NCBI GenBank assembly: GCA_036733165.1
Contig: DAINBB010000040.1
Coordinates: forward strand, 1 to 10,775
Direction of reading: 5' to 3'
Source of the DNA: JAFGGT01 sp036733165
Lineage (GTDB): Archaea > Methanobacteriota_B > Thermococci > Methanofastidiosales > NM3
DNA length: 10,775 nucleotides
Numbering within the stretch: position 1 is the stretch's first letter; every line of letters starts with the position of its first letter. This document shows, in pieces, positions 1-7,041 of this stretch. Made by a program: the position numbers and the translations under genes. The notes beneath the pieces are model-generated. The model was not told the origin of the DNA and did not search any database. It saw nothing but the letters and a program-made list of their open reading frames with translations.

Positions 1-2
1 TA

Positions 3-443
3 GGCTTTGCGATACTGGGGCTGGTCCTGCTAAAGGTCTTCAACAGGCAATTCCGCTCCGCGGAGACGGAAATCAGGCGATCCCCCATAATGGTCACGGT
101 CCTGGGGATAGTGCTTCTTTTGGGCTCGATAATACTCTCCGTCCTGCTCGTGATAACGCTGGTCGGCATCCCCTTTGCCATAATGCTCGTCTCGCTCACC
201 GCCATGGCGGTCCTCCTGTCGTACATGTTCACATCTCTGGCCATCGGCAGAAAGATCGGGGCGGTTGCAAAGTGGAAAGCGAGCGACGCTTGGTACTTTG
301 TAGTAGGTTTCATCGTCGTTAGGGTATTGACCTGGGCTCCCCTGGTGGGAACGTTCTTCTCAGTGGTCTTCGTGAGCATCGGGCTCGGCGCCGCATTTTA
401 CGCCGTCAAGAACAATTGGAGCTCCATAGTGAAGAGGGATTGA
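3..443 (+). CDS. Multi-pass membrane protein, C-terminal part (cut by left edge)
   Basis: The first ATG is at base 90, but the same frame is open without a stop back to base 3, so this is the 3' end of a longer gene entering from the left, and ATG 90 is probably an internal methionine. The visible 146 residues begin with a hydrophobic stretch (1-13). A polar, charged linker (about 14-29, rich in R and E) follows, then a long hydrophobic block (31-82) holding a GIPFAI turn and probably two helices, then another hydrophobic block (98-136). It ends in a short basic tail (KRD). The pattern of paired helices around a GIP turn recalls the integral-membrane part attached to some bactofilin-like or polymer-forming proteins, but this is memory of a general pattern, not a firm assignment. 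Function is unknown. The 106 bases to the next gene contain a short T-run (477-481) that could serve as a weak archaeal terminator. Confidence 0.75.
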   Translation, partial: GFAILGLVLLKVFNRQFRSAETEIRRSPIMVTVLGIVLLLGSIILSVLLVITLVGIPFAIMLVSLTAMAVLLSYMFTSLAIGRKIGAVAKWKASDAWYFVVGFIVVRVLTWAPLVGTFFSVVFVSIGLGAAFYAVKNNWSSIVKRD

Positions 444-521
444 GATCCCTTCACTCGCCATGCGCCCATAGCAATCTTTTTAAAGGGCAACAAACTTTGT
501 GAATCACGCGATAATTCTTGA

Positions 522-530
522 TTTTATATC
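522..530 (+). promoter_or_regulatory. Putative TATA box for the helicase gene
   Basis: TTTTATATC lies about 24 bases ahead of ATG 550 and 39 ahead of ATG 565. No Shine-Dalgarno sequence is visible, so the transcript is likely leaderless or has a very short leader. A second T/A-rich stretch, CTTTTTAAAG at 476-485, is a weaker alternative. Confidence 0.5.
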
Positions 531-549
531 ATATTATTTCGTTCTGTGA

Positions 550-1749
550 ATGAGATGTTTAAAAATGAGATTTGAAGACCTAGATTTAGATGATAGTGTG
601 ATAGGATCGCTCAACAGAATGGGCTTCGAAAAGCCCACTGATATACAGCTGCAAGCAATACCATTGATATGTAAGGGCAACGACGTGTTCGGACAGTCCG
701 AGACGGGTTCGGGAAAGACCGCCGCATTTGGCATACCCATAGTCAACAAGGTGACATCCGACGGGGGTCTGCAGGCCATGATACTCGAACCGACAAGAGA
801 GCTTGCGATGCAGGTAGCGAATGAGATGAAGAAGTTCTCTCTTTACAGGAAAATGTCCATAACATCCGTCTATGGCGGTACACCATACAATCCTCAGATC
901 AAGGCACTCAAGAAGGCCAACATAGTCGTTGGCACGCCAGGCAGGATCATCGACATGATGCGGCAGGGACATATAGATGTCTCAAGGATCTGCACTTTCG
1001 TCCTCGACGAGGCGGACAAAATGATAGACATGGGTTTCTATGACGATATCGTGACCATCGCCAAGGGAATGCCCAAGGATAGGCAGACGCTCCTCTTTAG
1101 CGCGACAATGCCTGAAAAGCTGAAGTATATCAGAAAAAAGTTCTCAAGAGACGCCAAGAGCGTTGTCACGTCCCAAAAAGTCGATGAGGAGATGCTCAGA
1201 CAGTATTATTGCGAGGTCTCATATCCAAAGAAGTTCTCCCTTCTTGCCCACCTCCTGGAAAGCGAGTCCCCAAAATTGTCCATAGTCTTTTGCAACGCCC
1301 GAAGGGAAGCAGATGATATCGCCAGGAACCTGAGGGAGAACGGGATAAATACCAGATCTATCCATGGCGGCATGAACCAGAACATCAGGGAAAAGACCAT
1401 GAGACAGTTCCACAAGGGCAAATTGGACGTGCTTGTCGCCACGGATGTGGCGGCCAGGGGAATAGATGTGCATGACGTCACCCACATATTCAACTATGGC
1501 ATACCGGGCAACGCCGAGGACTACGCCAACAGGATCGGAAGGACCGCAAGGGCGGGAAGGAACGGGATTGCCATCTCATTGCTCAGCAGGGACGACCACG
1601 ATGCCTTCAGGAGGGTCCAGAACACCTTTTCCTACAACATAGAGGAGCTCCGGGTATCAAACTTCAAGTTGCTTGCATTTAAAAAACACGATTATCACCG
1701 TCATTCGGACGCCGGGAGAAGGACATACCCAAAACGTCGCCCCAATTGA
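550..1749 (+). CDS. DEAD-box ATP-dependent RNA helicase
   Basis: A cytoplasmic ATP-dependent RNA-unwinding enzyme of superfamily 2, expected to remodel RNA structure or RNA-protein complexes. Counted from ATG 550 (399 aa), the full motif set is present: Q motif GFEKPTDIQ (25-33), motif I SETGSGKT (50-57), Ia PTRELA (81-86), GG (109-110), TPGR (129-132), motif II DEAD (153-156), motif III SAT (184-186), motif V around VATDVAARGID (296-306) and motif VI RIGRTARAGR (328-337). The H normally ahead of RIGR is N (N327). The protein is essentially the two-RecA-domain core plus a short basic tail (KKHDYHRH and onward to the end) likely to aid RNA binding. The true start may be the in-frame ATG at 565, since MRFEDL is the usual family N-terminus; the TATA position does not decide between them. 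It stands alone as a transcription unit ended by the hairpin at 1808-1829. Confidence 0.95.
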   Translation: MRCLKMRFEDLDLDDSVIGSLNRMGFEKPTDIQLQAIPLICKGNDVFGQSETGSGKTAAFGIPIVNKVTSDGGLQAMILEPTRELAMQVANEMKKFSLYRKMSITSVYGGTPYNPQIKALKKANIVVGTPGRIIDMMRQGHIDVSRICTFVLDEADKMIDMGFYDDIVTIAKGMPKDRQTLLFSATMPEKLKYIRKKFSRDAKSVVTSQKVDEEMLRQYYCEVSYPKKFSLLAHLLESESPKLSIVFCNARREADDIARNLRENGINTRSIHGGMNQNIREKTMRQFHKGKLDVLVATDVAARGIDVHDVTHIFNYGIPGNAEDYANRIGRTARAGRNGIAISLLSRDDHDAFRRVQNTFSYNIEELRVSNFKLLAFKKHDYHRHSDAGRRTYPKRRPN

Positions 1750-1807
1750 CCCGGCGCCTAACAATCCCTCACGTGTTTTTCTTTCTGACGTCTGTCATAT
1801 GGGAGAT

Positions 1808-1829
1808 GACGATGTCGATCGTCTTTTTT
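1808..1829 (+). terminator. Hairpin plus T-tract terminator after the helicase
   Basis: A perfect 6-bp stem, GACGAT (1808-1813) with ATCGTC (1818-1823), closes a GTCG loop and is followed at once by six T (1824-1829). A further T-run at 1776-1784 (TTTTTCTTT) lies between it and the helicase stop. Archaea terminate mainly on oligo-T, so either or both could act. Confidence 0.6.
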
Positions 1830-1858
1830 ATTCTGATATGGTATAATGATAAGTATCG

Positions 1859-1870
1859 TATATTTATACA
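1859..1870 (+). promoter_or_regulatory. Putative TATA box for the binding-protein/kinase operon
   Basis: TATATTTATACA sits in a very A/T-rich tract after the helicase terminator. A start of transcription about 25 bases downstream (near 1890) would give a leader of roughly 30 bases to ATG 1922. No clear Shine-Dalgarno site precedes that ATG. Confidence 0.5.
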
Positions 1871-1921
1871 AAAGAATATAAGTGTAGATATGTAAATAAT
1901 AATACGGTTTTGGGGATTGGC

Positions 1922-3076
1922 ATGGAAAAGAACAAGTCTCTGTCCGCCGCATTGGTAGCATTATTGGTCATTGCAGCATATTTTGTGTATTTCAGTGGCG
2001 ATGAGGAATTCGAGACCGAGCCTGTCACCAACGACGGGGCGCCGTGGCGCATAGGTTACTACGAGGGCGGCCCCTATGTCAACTACCCGGAATACCTTAG
2101 ATACCTCACCTATGGGTTGATGGAACTTGGATGGATCGAAGAGGCAACACTGCCTTATTTTGAGGACGAGAATGACGCCGAGGTCTTGTGGACCTATTTG
2201 GCCAATAATCTCCAAAGCGACTATATCGTGTTTGTGGAGGGGGCATTTTGGTCGGCAGAGTGGGACAATGAACTAAGGAACTACAACAGATCAGATGCCA
2301 TCCAACGATTGGCCGCCCACGAAGTGGACATGGTGCTGGCCATGGGGACATGGGCGGGCATGGACCTGGCCACTGACGAACACGATGTTCCAACCCTTGT
2401 CATATCGGCCAGCGACCCTCTGGGCGCGGGCATAATAGAAAGCGAACTCGATTCGGGGCACGACCATGTCCATGTGAAGGTAAATCACAACCTATACATC
2501 AATCAGATCAACCTTTTCTATGATATATTCAAGTTCGAGAGATTGGGCGTGGTCTACGAGGACACTGTCGAGGGACACGCCTATGCGAATCTCAATGAGC
2601 TGAGGGAGATGTCCGAGATGCTGGACTTCGAGCTTGTGGAATGCATCGCCCCGGAACAGGGATTCACAGACGAAGAGTGCAAGGAGTTTGTGGTCGAATG
2701 CTATACAGAACTTGCTCCGCAGATCGATGCCCTGTGGGTCGGACTGCACAAAGGCGAAGGACTGGTGTTCATACCGGAGATCCTCCAGCCATTATACAAA
2801 GATGACATACCGACATGGTCGTCGCAAGGGGCCCAATGGGTCGAGAAAGGCGTCCTGATGAGCATTTGCAGGAAGGACCTATCCCACGCCGGAGAGTGGG
2901 AGGCAGAGGTCATCGCCAAGATATTCAACGGGGCAACCCCCCGCGATCTGGAACAAAGATATGAGGAACCGCTCCTGATCGCAGTCAATCTCGAGGCCGC
3001 GAGGCAGATAGGGTACGTTGTGCCCGAAAGCCTGCTGGCCATTGCCGATGAGATATTTTATGAGATAGGTGAATAG
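1922..3076 (+). CDS. Membrane-anchored ABC-type substrate-binding protein (ABC_sub_bind-like)
   Basis: A 384-residue extracytoplasmic binding protein. An in-frame TTG at 1910 would add four residues, but ATG 1922 gives a normal MEKNK start. A charged N-terminus and one hydrophobic segment (about residues 6-25) act as signal peptide or membrane anchor; there is no lipobox cysteine. The rest is soluble and acidic. Features that recall the ABC_sub_bind family of two-lobed binding proteins are WRIGYYEGGPYVNY (about 42-55), ELGWIEE, the AMGTWAG block (about 140-146), the SASDPLGAGII stretch (162-172), DSGHDHVHVKV (177-187), FKFERLGVVYEDTVEG (203-218) and the closing AARQIGYVVP. No permease or ATPase gene lies beside it. 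Instead a histidine kinase starts on the base after its TAG stop, so it probably works as the ligand-sensing partner of that kinase. The ligand cannot be read from sequence. The TAG is the only amber stop among the ten genes here and lies in frame with the kinase. Confidence 0.85.
   Translation: MEKNKSLSAALVALLVIAAYFVYFSGDEEFETEPVTNDGAPWRIGYYEGGPYVNYPEYLRYLTYGLMELGWIEEATLPYFEDENDAEVLWTYLANNLQSDYIVFVEGAFWSAEWDNELRNYNRSDAIQRLAAHEVDMVLAMGTWAGMDLATDEHDVPTLVISASDPLGAGIIESELDSGHDHVHVKVNHNLYINQINLFYDIFKFERLGVVYEDTVEGHAYANLNELREMSEMLDFELVECIAPEQGFTDEECKEFVVECYTELAPQIDALWVGLHKGEGLVFIPEILQPLYKDDIPTWSSQGAQWVEKGVLMSICRKDLSHAGEWEAEVIAKIFNGATPRDLEQRYEEPLLIAVNLEAARQIGYVVPESLLAIADEIFYEIGE
3067..3072 (+). promoter_or_regulatory. 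Shine-Dalgarno site inside the binding-protein gene
   Basis: AGGTGA is complementary to the 3' end of archaeal 16S rRNA and lies four bases before ATG 3077. It overlaps the last codons of the binding-protein gene and supports separate, coupled initiation of the kinase. Confidence 0.75.
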
Positions 3077-4093
3077 ATGGACCCAATATACCGAAGGTCC
3101 TTTATCAGGATCGTGCTGCTGGCCCTATTTCTGGGCATTTTCTTCTGGATACTTGACGGACTGATCAACTACCTCTTTTTTGATAATCTGCTGAGAAGAA
3201 TGATCTTCGAGAGGCCCTCTAGCGTCATAGACTCATTGTTCTTCAACATGTCATTGTATTCCCTGTTCATCAGAACGGCATTTCTCATTGCAAGCCTGAT
3301 AGCGGGGGTCCTTGTGGGCATATATTTCGTCCGTCAAAAAAGGGTTGAACAAGAACTGATAAAACACCAGTCCGAACTTGAGAACATTGTGGAAAAGAGG
3401 ACCAGGGAACTCACGGAGACCAACAAGGAACTTGAGAACTTCGCTTTCGTCACCTCGCACGACCTCCAGGAACCATTGAGGATGATATCAAGCTATCTCC
3501 AACTGTTGAAGAAAAGATATGGCGGAAGTTTGGATGAAGATGCCGATGAGTTCATAGAGTACGCTGTTGACGGTTCAAAGAGGATGCAGACCATCATCAA
3601 CGACCTATTGACATTCTCAAGGCTTGGCAGAGAGGCGTTGAATCTGGAGGAGTACGAATCCAGGGAGTCGTTGGACATGGCGATTGCAAACCTGGGACGC
3701 TACATAGAGGAGGCGAAAGCGGACATCCAGATAGGGGACATGCCCGTTATCTTCGCCGACAAGAAACTGATATTGCACATATTTCAGAATCTCATCATAA
3801 ATTCGATCAAGTTCAGCAAGAAGGACACGACCCCAAAAATCATCATATCCTCCTACAAGGATGGCGGCAACTCCGTTTTTTCTGTCAAGGACAACGGCAT
3901 TGGCATCGAAAAGCAGTACCAGGAAAAGATATTCAACATATTCACCAAGCTACATTCCAACAAGGAATACAAGGGAACGGGGATAGGGCTTGGGATATGC
4001 AAGAGGATCGTTGAACTGCATAACGGGAGGATGTGGGTGGATTCAGAAAAGGGGGAGGGAGCGACCTTCTTCTTCAGCATCCCGGGCCCCTGA
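3077..4093 (+). CDS. Two-TM sensor histidine kinase
   Basis: A 338-residue membrane kinase that would autophosphorylate and pass phosphate to a receiver domain. TM1 is about residues 8-35 and TM2 about 58-85, separated by only about 22-25 residues. With basic residues (RR) before TM1 and RQKR after TM2, both termini are cytoplasmic and the loop is outside. A coiled linker (90-120, ending in the RTRELTETNKEL stretch) leads to HisKA with SHDLQEP (phospho-acceptor H128), then HATPase_c with N-box N238/N242, G1 DNGIGI (272-277) and G2 GTGIGLGIC (300-308). All catalytic motifs are intact. There is no PAS or HAMP domain and little extracellular mass, so sensing probably depends on the binding protein encoded immediately upstream (stop and start abut). 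The SHDLQEP type of H-box is common in phytochrome-like kinases that pair with Rcp1-type regulators, and one such regulator is encoded at 6592. The kinase core is closely paralogous to that of the next gene. Confidence 0.95.
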   Translation: MDPIYRRSFIRIVLLALFLGIFFWILDGLINYLFFDNLLRRMIFERPSSVIDSLFFNMSLYSLFIRTAFLIASLIAGVLVGIYFVRQKRVEQELIKHQSELENIVEKRTRELTETNKELENFAFVTSHDLQEPLRMISSYLQLLKKRYGGSLDEDADEFIEYAVDGSKRMQTIINDLLTFSRLGREALNLEEYESRESLDMAIANLGRYIEEAKADIQIGDMPVIFADKKLILHIFQNLIINSIKFSKKDTTPKIIISSYKDGGNSVFSVKDNGIGIEKQYQEKIFNIFTKLHSNKEYKGTGIGLGICKRIVELHNGRMWVDSEKGEGATFFFSIPGP

Positions 4094-4132
4094 TACCATC
4101 CTTGCGACGATGGGAACATACCCATACTTCAT

Positions 4133-4143
4133 AATTATTAAAT
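4133..4143 (+). promoter_or_regulatory. Putative TATA box for the large kinase gene
   Basis: AATTATTAAAT is centred about 30 bases before ATG 4168. The only purine-rich site (GAGGGA at 4145-4150) is too far from the ATG to be a Shine-Dalgarno site, so the gene is probably leaderless. Its own promoter would start a new transcription unit covering 4168 to about 8535. Confidence 0.5.
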
Positions 4144-4167
4144 AGAGGGAAAGCATATAACGGTTTA

Positions 4168-6585
4168 ATGGATGTTAACATATTATATTTGGATCCCGTT
4201 CATGTCCGCCACCTGTCGTTCTCGGATGAACTTATCAAATATTTCAAGGGGGACAGGGACCATAATCTGCGTATCCAACATGGTTATTCCATCAAAGACC
4301 TTGGCAGGATGATGGTCAGGGAACGGTATGACGCAATCGTCTCATTCGAGGACCTTGGCGACGGAAAGGTGCTTGATGTCCTGGACAAGATGGAGCTTCC
4401 ACCTCTCATATTGATCGCCAGCGGAGCCGCGAAGGGGCGAAAAGGCATCTCAAAAAGCATCGTGATGAGGATAGAATCGCTTGACGGCCAGTTCTACAAC
4501 ATCGCCCACGCCCTGAACACCATCTCCAGCCTCAACAACTGCAATTCATGCATCAGGGGCTTGAAGGACGAGATGGAACAAAGGGACCGGTGGCAGGACC
4601 TCGCGCAAAGGTCTTTCAGGAGATTTTCCCACAAGCGGAACGTGAGGGACCTGAACATGGAGCTCTATGGCCTTGTGAAGGAGGAGTTGCCATGCAAAGG
4701 CATGACGGTCTCATCGTACATCGCCGAGAAAGGCAAGATCAAGGCGGAGTTCATCGCCGATGGCGGCGAAGTGCTGGACGTGACGAAGTTCCCTCTTTTG
4801 GACCTTGCGGAAGAGGGGAAGGGGACCCAGAGCCAGGTCATACGCACAGGGGTGCCGTTGATCATGAACGCCCCGAGATCGGGACCGCATGGACGTCAGG
4901 CATCTGGAAAGGGGACGTCAGCTGCCAAGCCAAGGGACAAGGGCGGCATGCTCTCGTCCATCTACGCCCCAATCGCTCTTGACGGTCAGCTGAGCGGCGT
5001 ACTGTGCGTTTCCGGCGAGAAAGCCTATGACGAGTCCCACGCCAAGAAGCTTCAGATAATCTCCAATCAGTATGCCGTCTCGAAGAAGGACGCCTCGCTC
5101 TTCGAGACCACATTAAACCTCAAGGACAGATTCGAGTCGCTCTTCGAGAACGCCCCTCTGTGCTATCAGTCGCTTGATGAGAAGGGGATAATAGTCCAGG
5201 TCAACAGCACGTGGCTGGAATCGCTAGGATACCAGAAAGAGGAATGTATCGGGAAATGGTTCGGTCTTTTCCTTTCCCCAAGCTCCATAGAGAGGTTCAG
5301 GTCTTGCTTTTCCAAGATCAGGTCCCAGGGGTCGGTCAGGAATGCTGAGCTTGACCTTGTCAAAAAGGACGGAAACGTGATGTCCTGCCTGTTCGACGGC
5401 AATGTCGACTATAACACCCTCAGGGACGTCTCCAGCGCCCACTGCGTCTTCAAGGACATAACATCGGAAAGGGACACCATTGACAAGCTCAGACTTACAC
5501 AAAAGACGATAGACAAGGCAAGCTTCGAGATCTTTTGGATAGGTCCTGATGGCAGATTCATATACGTCAACGAGTTCGGCCAGGAGAGGCTGGGTTATTC
5601 CCTTGAGGAACTGAGGGGGATGCATGTGCACGACATCGACCCACTCTATACCAAGGAGATAAGAAGTAACACATGGAGCGAGATCAAGGAAAAGGGCCTG
5701 AAAATCTTCCAGTCAATCCACAAGACGCATTCCGGGAAGGAATATCCCGTCCTCATCACAAGCCAGTACATGAACTACAAGGGCGGGGAGTTCGAATTCG
5801 CATACGCCACCGACATCACCGAGCTCAAGGAACTGGAGAATGAGATGATAAGGTATCAGGATCATCTCAAAGAGCTTGTGGAGGAGCGGACTGCGGAACT
5901 GATGCAGTCAAACGAAGAGCTGCAACAGTTCGCCTACGCCGCATCGCACGACCTCCAGGAACCATTGAGGATGGTCACGAACTATCTCCAGCTATTGAAG
6001 AGGAAATACGTCAAGGACCTGGACGAGAACGCCATCGACTACATCGAGTTTGCCGTTGACGGCTCAAAACGCATGCAGGCCCTGATAAACGATCTCCTGG
6101 TGTATTCAAGGATAGGATCGCATGAGCTCAATCTCGAGGAGTTCAATGCGATAGAGCCTCTGAACATCGCCATAGGCAATCTTGGCGATATTGTCGAAGG
6201 CCGGAAGGCCGATATCAGGATAGGTGGGATGCCAGAGATATATGCCGACAAGTCCCTTGTGGCACTGCTTTTCCAAAACCTTCTCTCAAACGCGATCAAG
6301 TTCACAGAGAAGGACAAATACCCGCGTGTCGACATCAATTCGCAGGTCAAGGGCGACAAGGTCATCTTCTCCATCAAGGACAACGGCATTGGCATCGACG
6401 AGAAGTACATGTCCACGATATTCAAGATATTCAAAAGGCTGCATACAAGGGATGAATACCCCGGCACCGGCCTAGGCCTGGCGATGTGCAAAAGGGTGGT
6501 TGAAAGACATAAAGGAAGCATATGGGCCAAATCGGAAAAGGAAAAGGGCTCAATTTTTTATTTTTCAATCCCCATAAAGAAGTGA
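4168..6585 (+). CDS. Soluble hybrid sensor kinase: pseudo-receiver, GAF, PAS, PAS, HisKA, HATPase
   Basis: An 805-residue cytoplasmic histidine kinase with no membrane segment. Domains in order: a receiver-like N-terminus (about 1-120) in which F60 sits where the phospho-Asp is expected; a coiled stretch (130-160); GAF (about 160-310), with a polar Gly/Lys/Ser-rich insertion at 235-260; PAS1 (about 320-435, ending FKDITSERD); PAS2 (about 445-555, ending ATDITELKE); a coiled linker with VEERTAEL; HisKA with SHDLQEP (acceptor H594); and HATPase_c with N704/N708, DNGIGI (738-743) and GTGLGLAMC (766-774). The catalytic core is intact, so it should be active. GAF and PAS domains point to sensing small molecules, redox state or light inside the cell; no ligand-specific residue is clear (C280, C360 and C426 are present but not diagnostic). 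An Rcp1-type regulator follows after 6 bases and is the likely phosphate acceptor. The core closely matches the kinase at 3077-4093, including a 30-base exact DNA match. Confidence 0.95.
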   Translation: MDVNILYLDPVHVRHLSFSDELIKYFKGDRDHNLRIQHGYSIKDLGRMMVRERYDAIVSFEDLGDGKVLDVLDKMELPPLILIASGAAKGRKGISKSIVMRIESLDGQFYNIAHALNTISSLNNCNSCIRGLKDEMEQRDRWQDLAQRSFRRFSHKRNVRDLNMELYGLVKEELPCKGMTVSSYIAEKGKIKAEFIADGGEVLDVTKFPLLDLAEEGKGTQSQVIRTGVPLIMNAPRSGPHGRQASGKGTSAAKPRDKGGMLSSIYAPIALDGQLSGVLCVSGEKAYDESHAKKLQIISNQYAVSKKDASLFETTLNLKDRFESLFENAPLCYQSLDEKGIIVQVNSTWLESLGYQKEECIGKWFGLFLSPSSIERFRSCFSKIRSQGSVRNAELDLVKKDGNVMSCLFDGNVDYNTLRDVSSAHCVFKDITSERDTIDKLRLTQKTIDKASFEIFWIGPDGRFIYVNEFGQERLGYSLEELRGMHVHDIDPLYTKEIRSNTWSEIKEKGLKIFQSIHKTHSGKEYPVLITSQYMNYKGGEFEFAYATDITELKELENEMIRYQDHLKELVEERTAELMQSNEELQQFAYAASHDLQEPLRMVTNYLQLLKRKYVKDLDENAIDYIEFAVDGSKRMQALINDLLVYSRIGSHELNLEEFNAIEPLNIAIGNLGDIVEGRKADIRIGGMPEIYADKSLVALLFQNLLSNAIKFTEKDKYPRVDINSQVKGDKVIFSIKDNGIGIDEKYMSTIFKIFKRLHTRDEYPGTGLGLAMCKRVVERHKGSIWAKSEKEKGSIFYFSIPIKK

Positions 6586-6586
6586 T
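6581..6586 (+). promoter_or_regulatory. Shine-Dalgarno site overlapping the kinase stop
   Basis: AGTGAT contains the TGA stop of the kinase gene and matches the GGTGAT part of the archaeal Shine-Dalgarno consensus, five bases before ATG 6592. This suggests translational coupling of kinase and regulator. Confidence 0.5.
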
Positions 6587-6591
6587 GCCTC

Positions 6592-7032
6592 ATGTTTTAT
6601 GAATACAGCCCCATAGAAATTCTCCTGGTGGAGGACAATCCAGGCGATGTAAGATTGACCATCGAAGGTTTCAAGGAAAGCAGGATAAACAACAATCTGA
6701 ACGTCGTCAACGATGGGGAACAGGCCCTTGATTACCTTTTCAAAAGGGGGGATTACGCAAAGGCGAAGAGGCCGGACCTGATCCTCCTGGACCTCAACCT
6801 TCCGAAGATAGATGGAAGGGAGGTCCTGAAGAAGATAAAGGAGGATGCCACCCTCAAGCTTATCCCTGTCGTCATCCTGACCACTTCCCAGGCAGACAAG
6901 GACATCAACTCATCCTATGAGAACTATGCGAACTGTTACATCTCGAAACCTGTTGATTTCGATCAATTCGTCAATGTGGTCAAGTCGATAAAGGACTTTT
7001 GGATGACAATCGTAAAACTGCCCAAGGAATGA
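6592..7032 (+). CDS. Single-domain response regulator, Rcp1/CheY-like
   Basis: A 146-residue stand-alone receiver with no output domain. All key residues are present: acidic pocket E14/D15 in LLVEDNPGD, phospho-acceptor D67 in LILLDLNLP, T97 in VVILTTSQ and K119 in YISKPVDF. The DG(E)QALDYLF block, the SYENYANCYISKPVDF stretch and the closing IKDFWMTIVKLP are typical of the Rcp1 subfamily, which in cyanobacteria takes phosphate from phytochrome-type kinases with an SHDLQEP-like H-box. Both intact kinases in this window have that H-box. The gene lies 6 bases after the large kinase and 9 bases before the REC-PAS-PAS-HisKA gene, so it is best seen as the shuttle between the two. Without an output domain it must act by protein contact or by passing phosphate on. 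The partner assignment is inferred from gene order and family. Confidence 0.95.
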   Translation: MFYEYSPIEILLVEDNPGDVRLTIEGFKESRINNNLNVVNDGEQALDYLFKRGDYAKAKRPDLILLDLNLPKIDGREVLKKIKEDATLKLIPVVILTTSQADKDINSSYENYANCYISKPVDFDQFVNVVKSIKDFWMTIVKLPKE

Positions 7033-7037
7033 AGGTG
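7032..7037 (+). promoter_or_regulatory. Shine-Dalgarno site for the REC-PAS-PAS-HisKA gene
   Basis: AAGGTG begins at the last base of the upstream TGA stop and ends four bases before ATG 7042. It is a good match to the archaeal consensus and supports this start and operon membership. Confidence 0.7.
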
Positions 7038-7041
7038 TATC

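Noticed and set aside
90..443. A complete small membrane protein starting at ATG 90
   Set aside because: The same frame is open upstream to base 3 and begins with another hydrophobic stretch, so the gene most likely continues beyond the left edge.
1922..4093. Frameshift or sequencing error splitting one fused receptor gene
   Set aside because: The frames already match and only a stop separates them; the well-placed Shine-Dalgarno site and the membrane topology favour two real genes, so it is reported as a finding rather than a pseudogene.
4110..4125. Short inverted repeat ATGGG-AACATA-CCCAT after the first kinase
   Set aside because: Only a 5-bp stem with no T-tract; too weak to call a terminator or operator.
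4548..4982. A + strand open frame of 144 codons inside the large kinase
   Set aside because: It lies wholly in the GAF region of the kinase in another frame and reads as low-complexity G/R/E-rich sequence, typical of a shadow frame.
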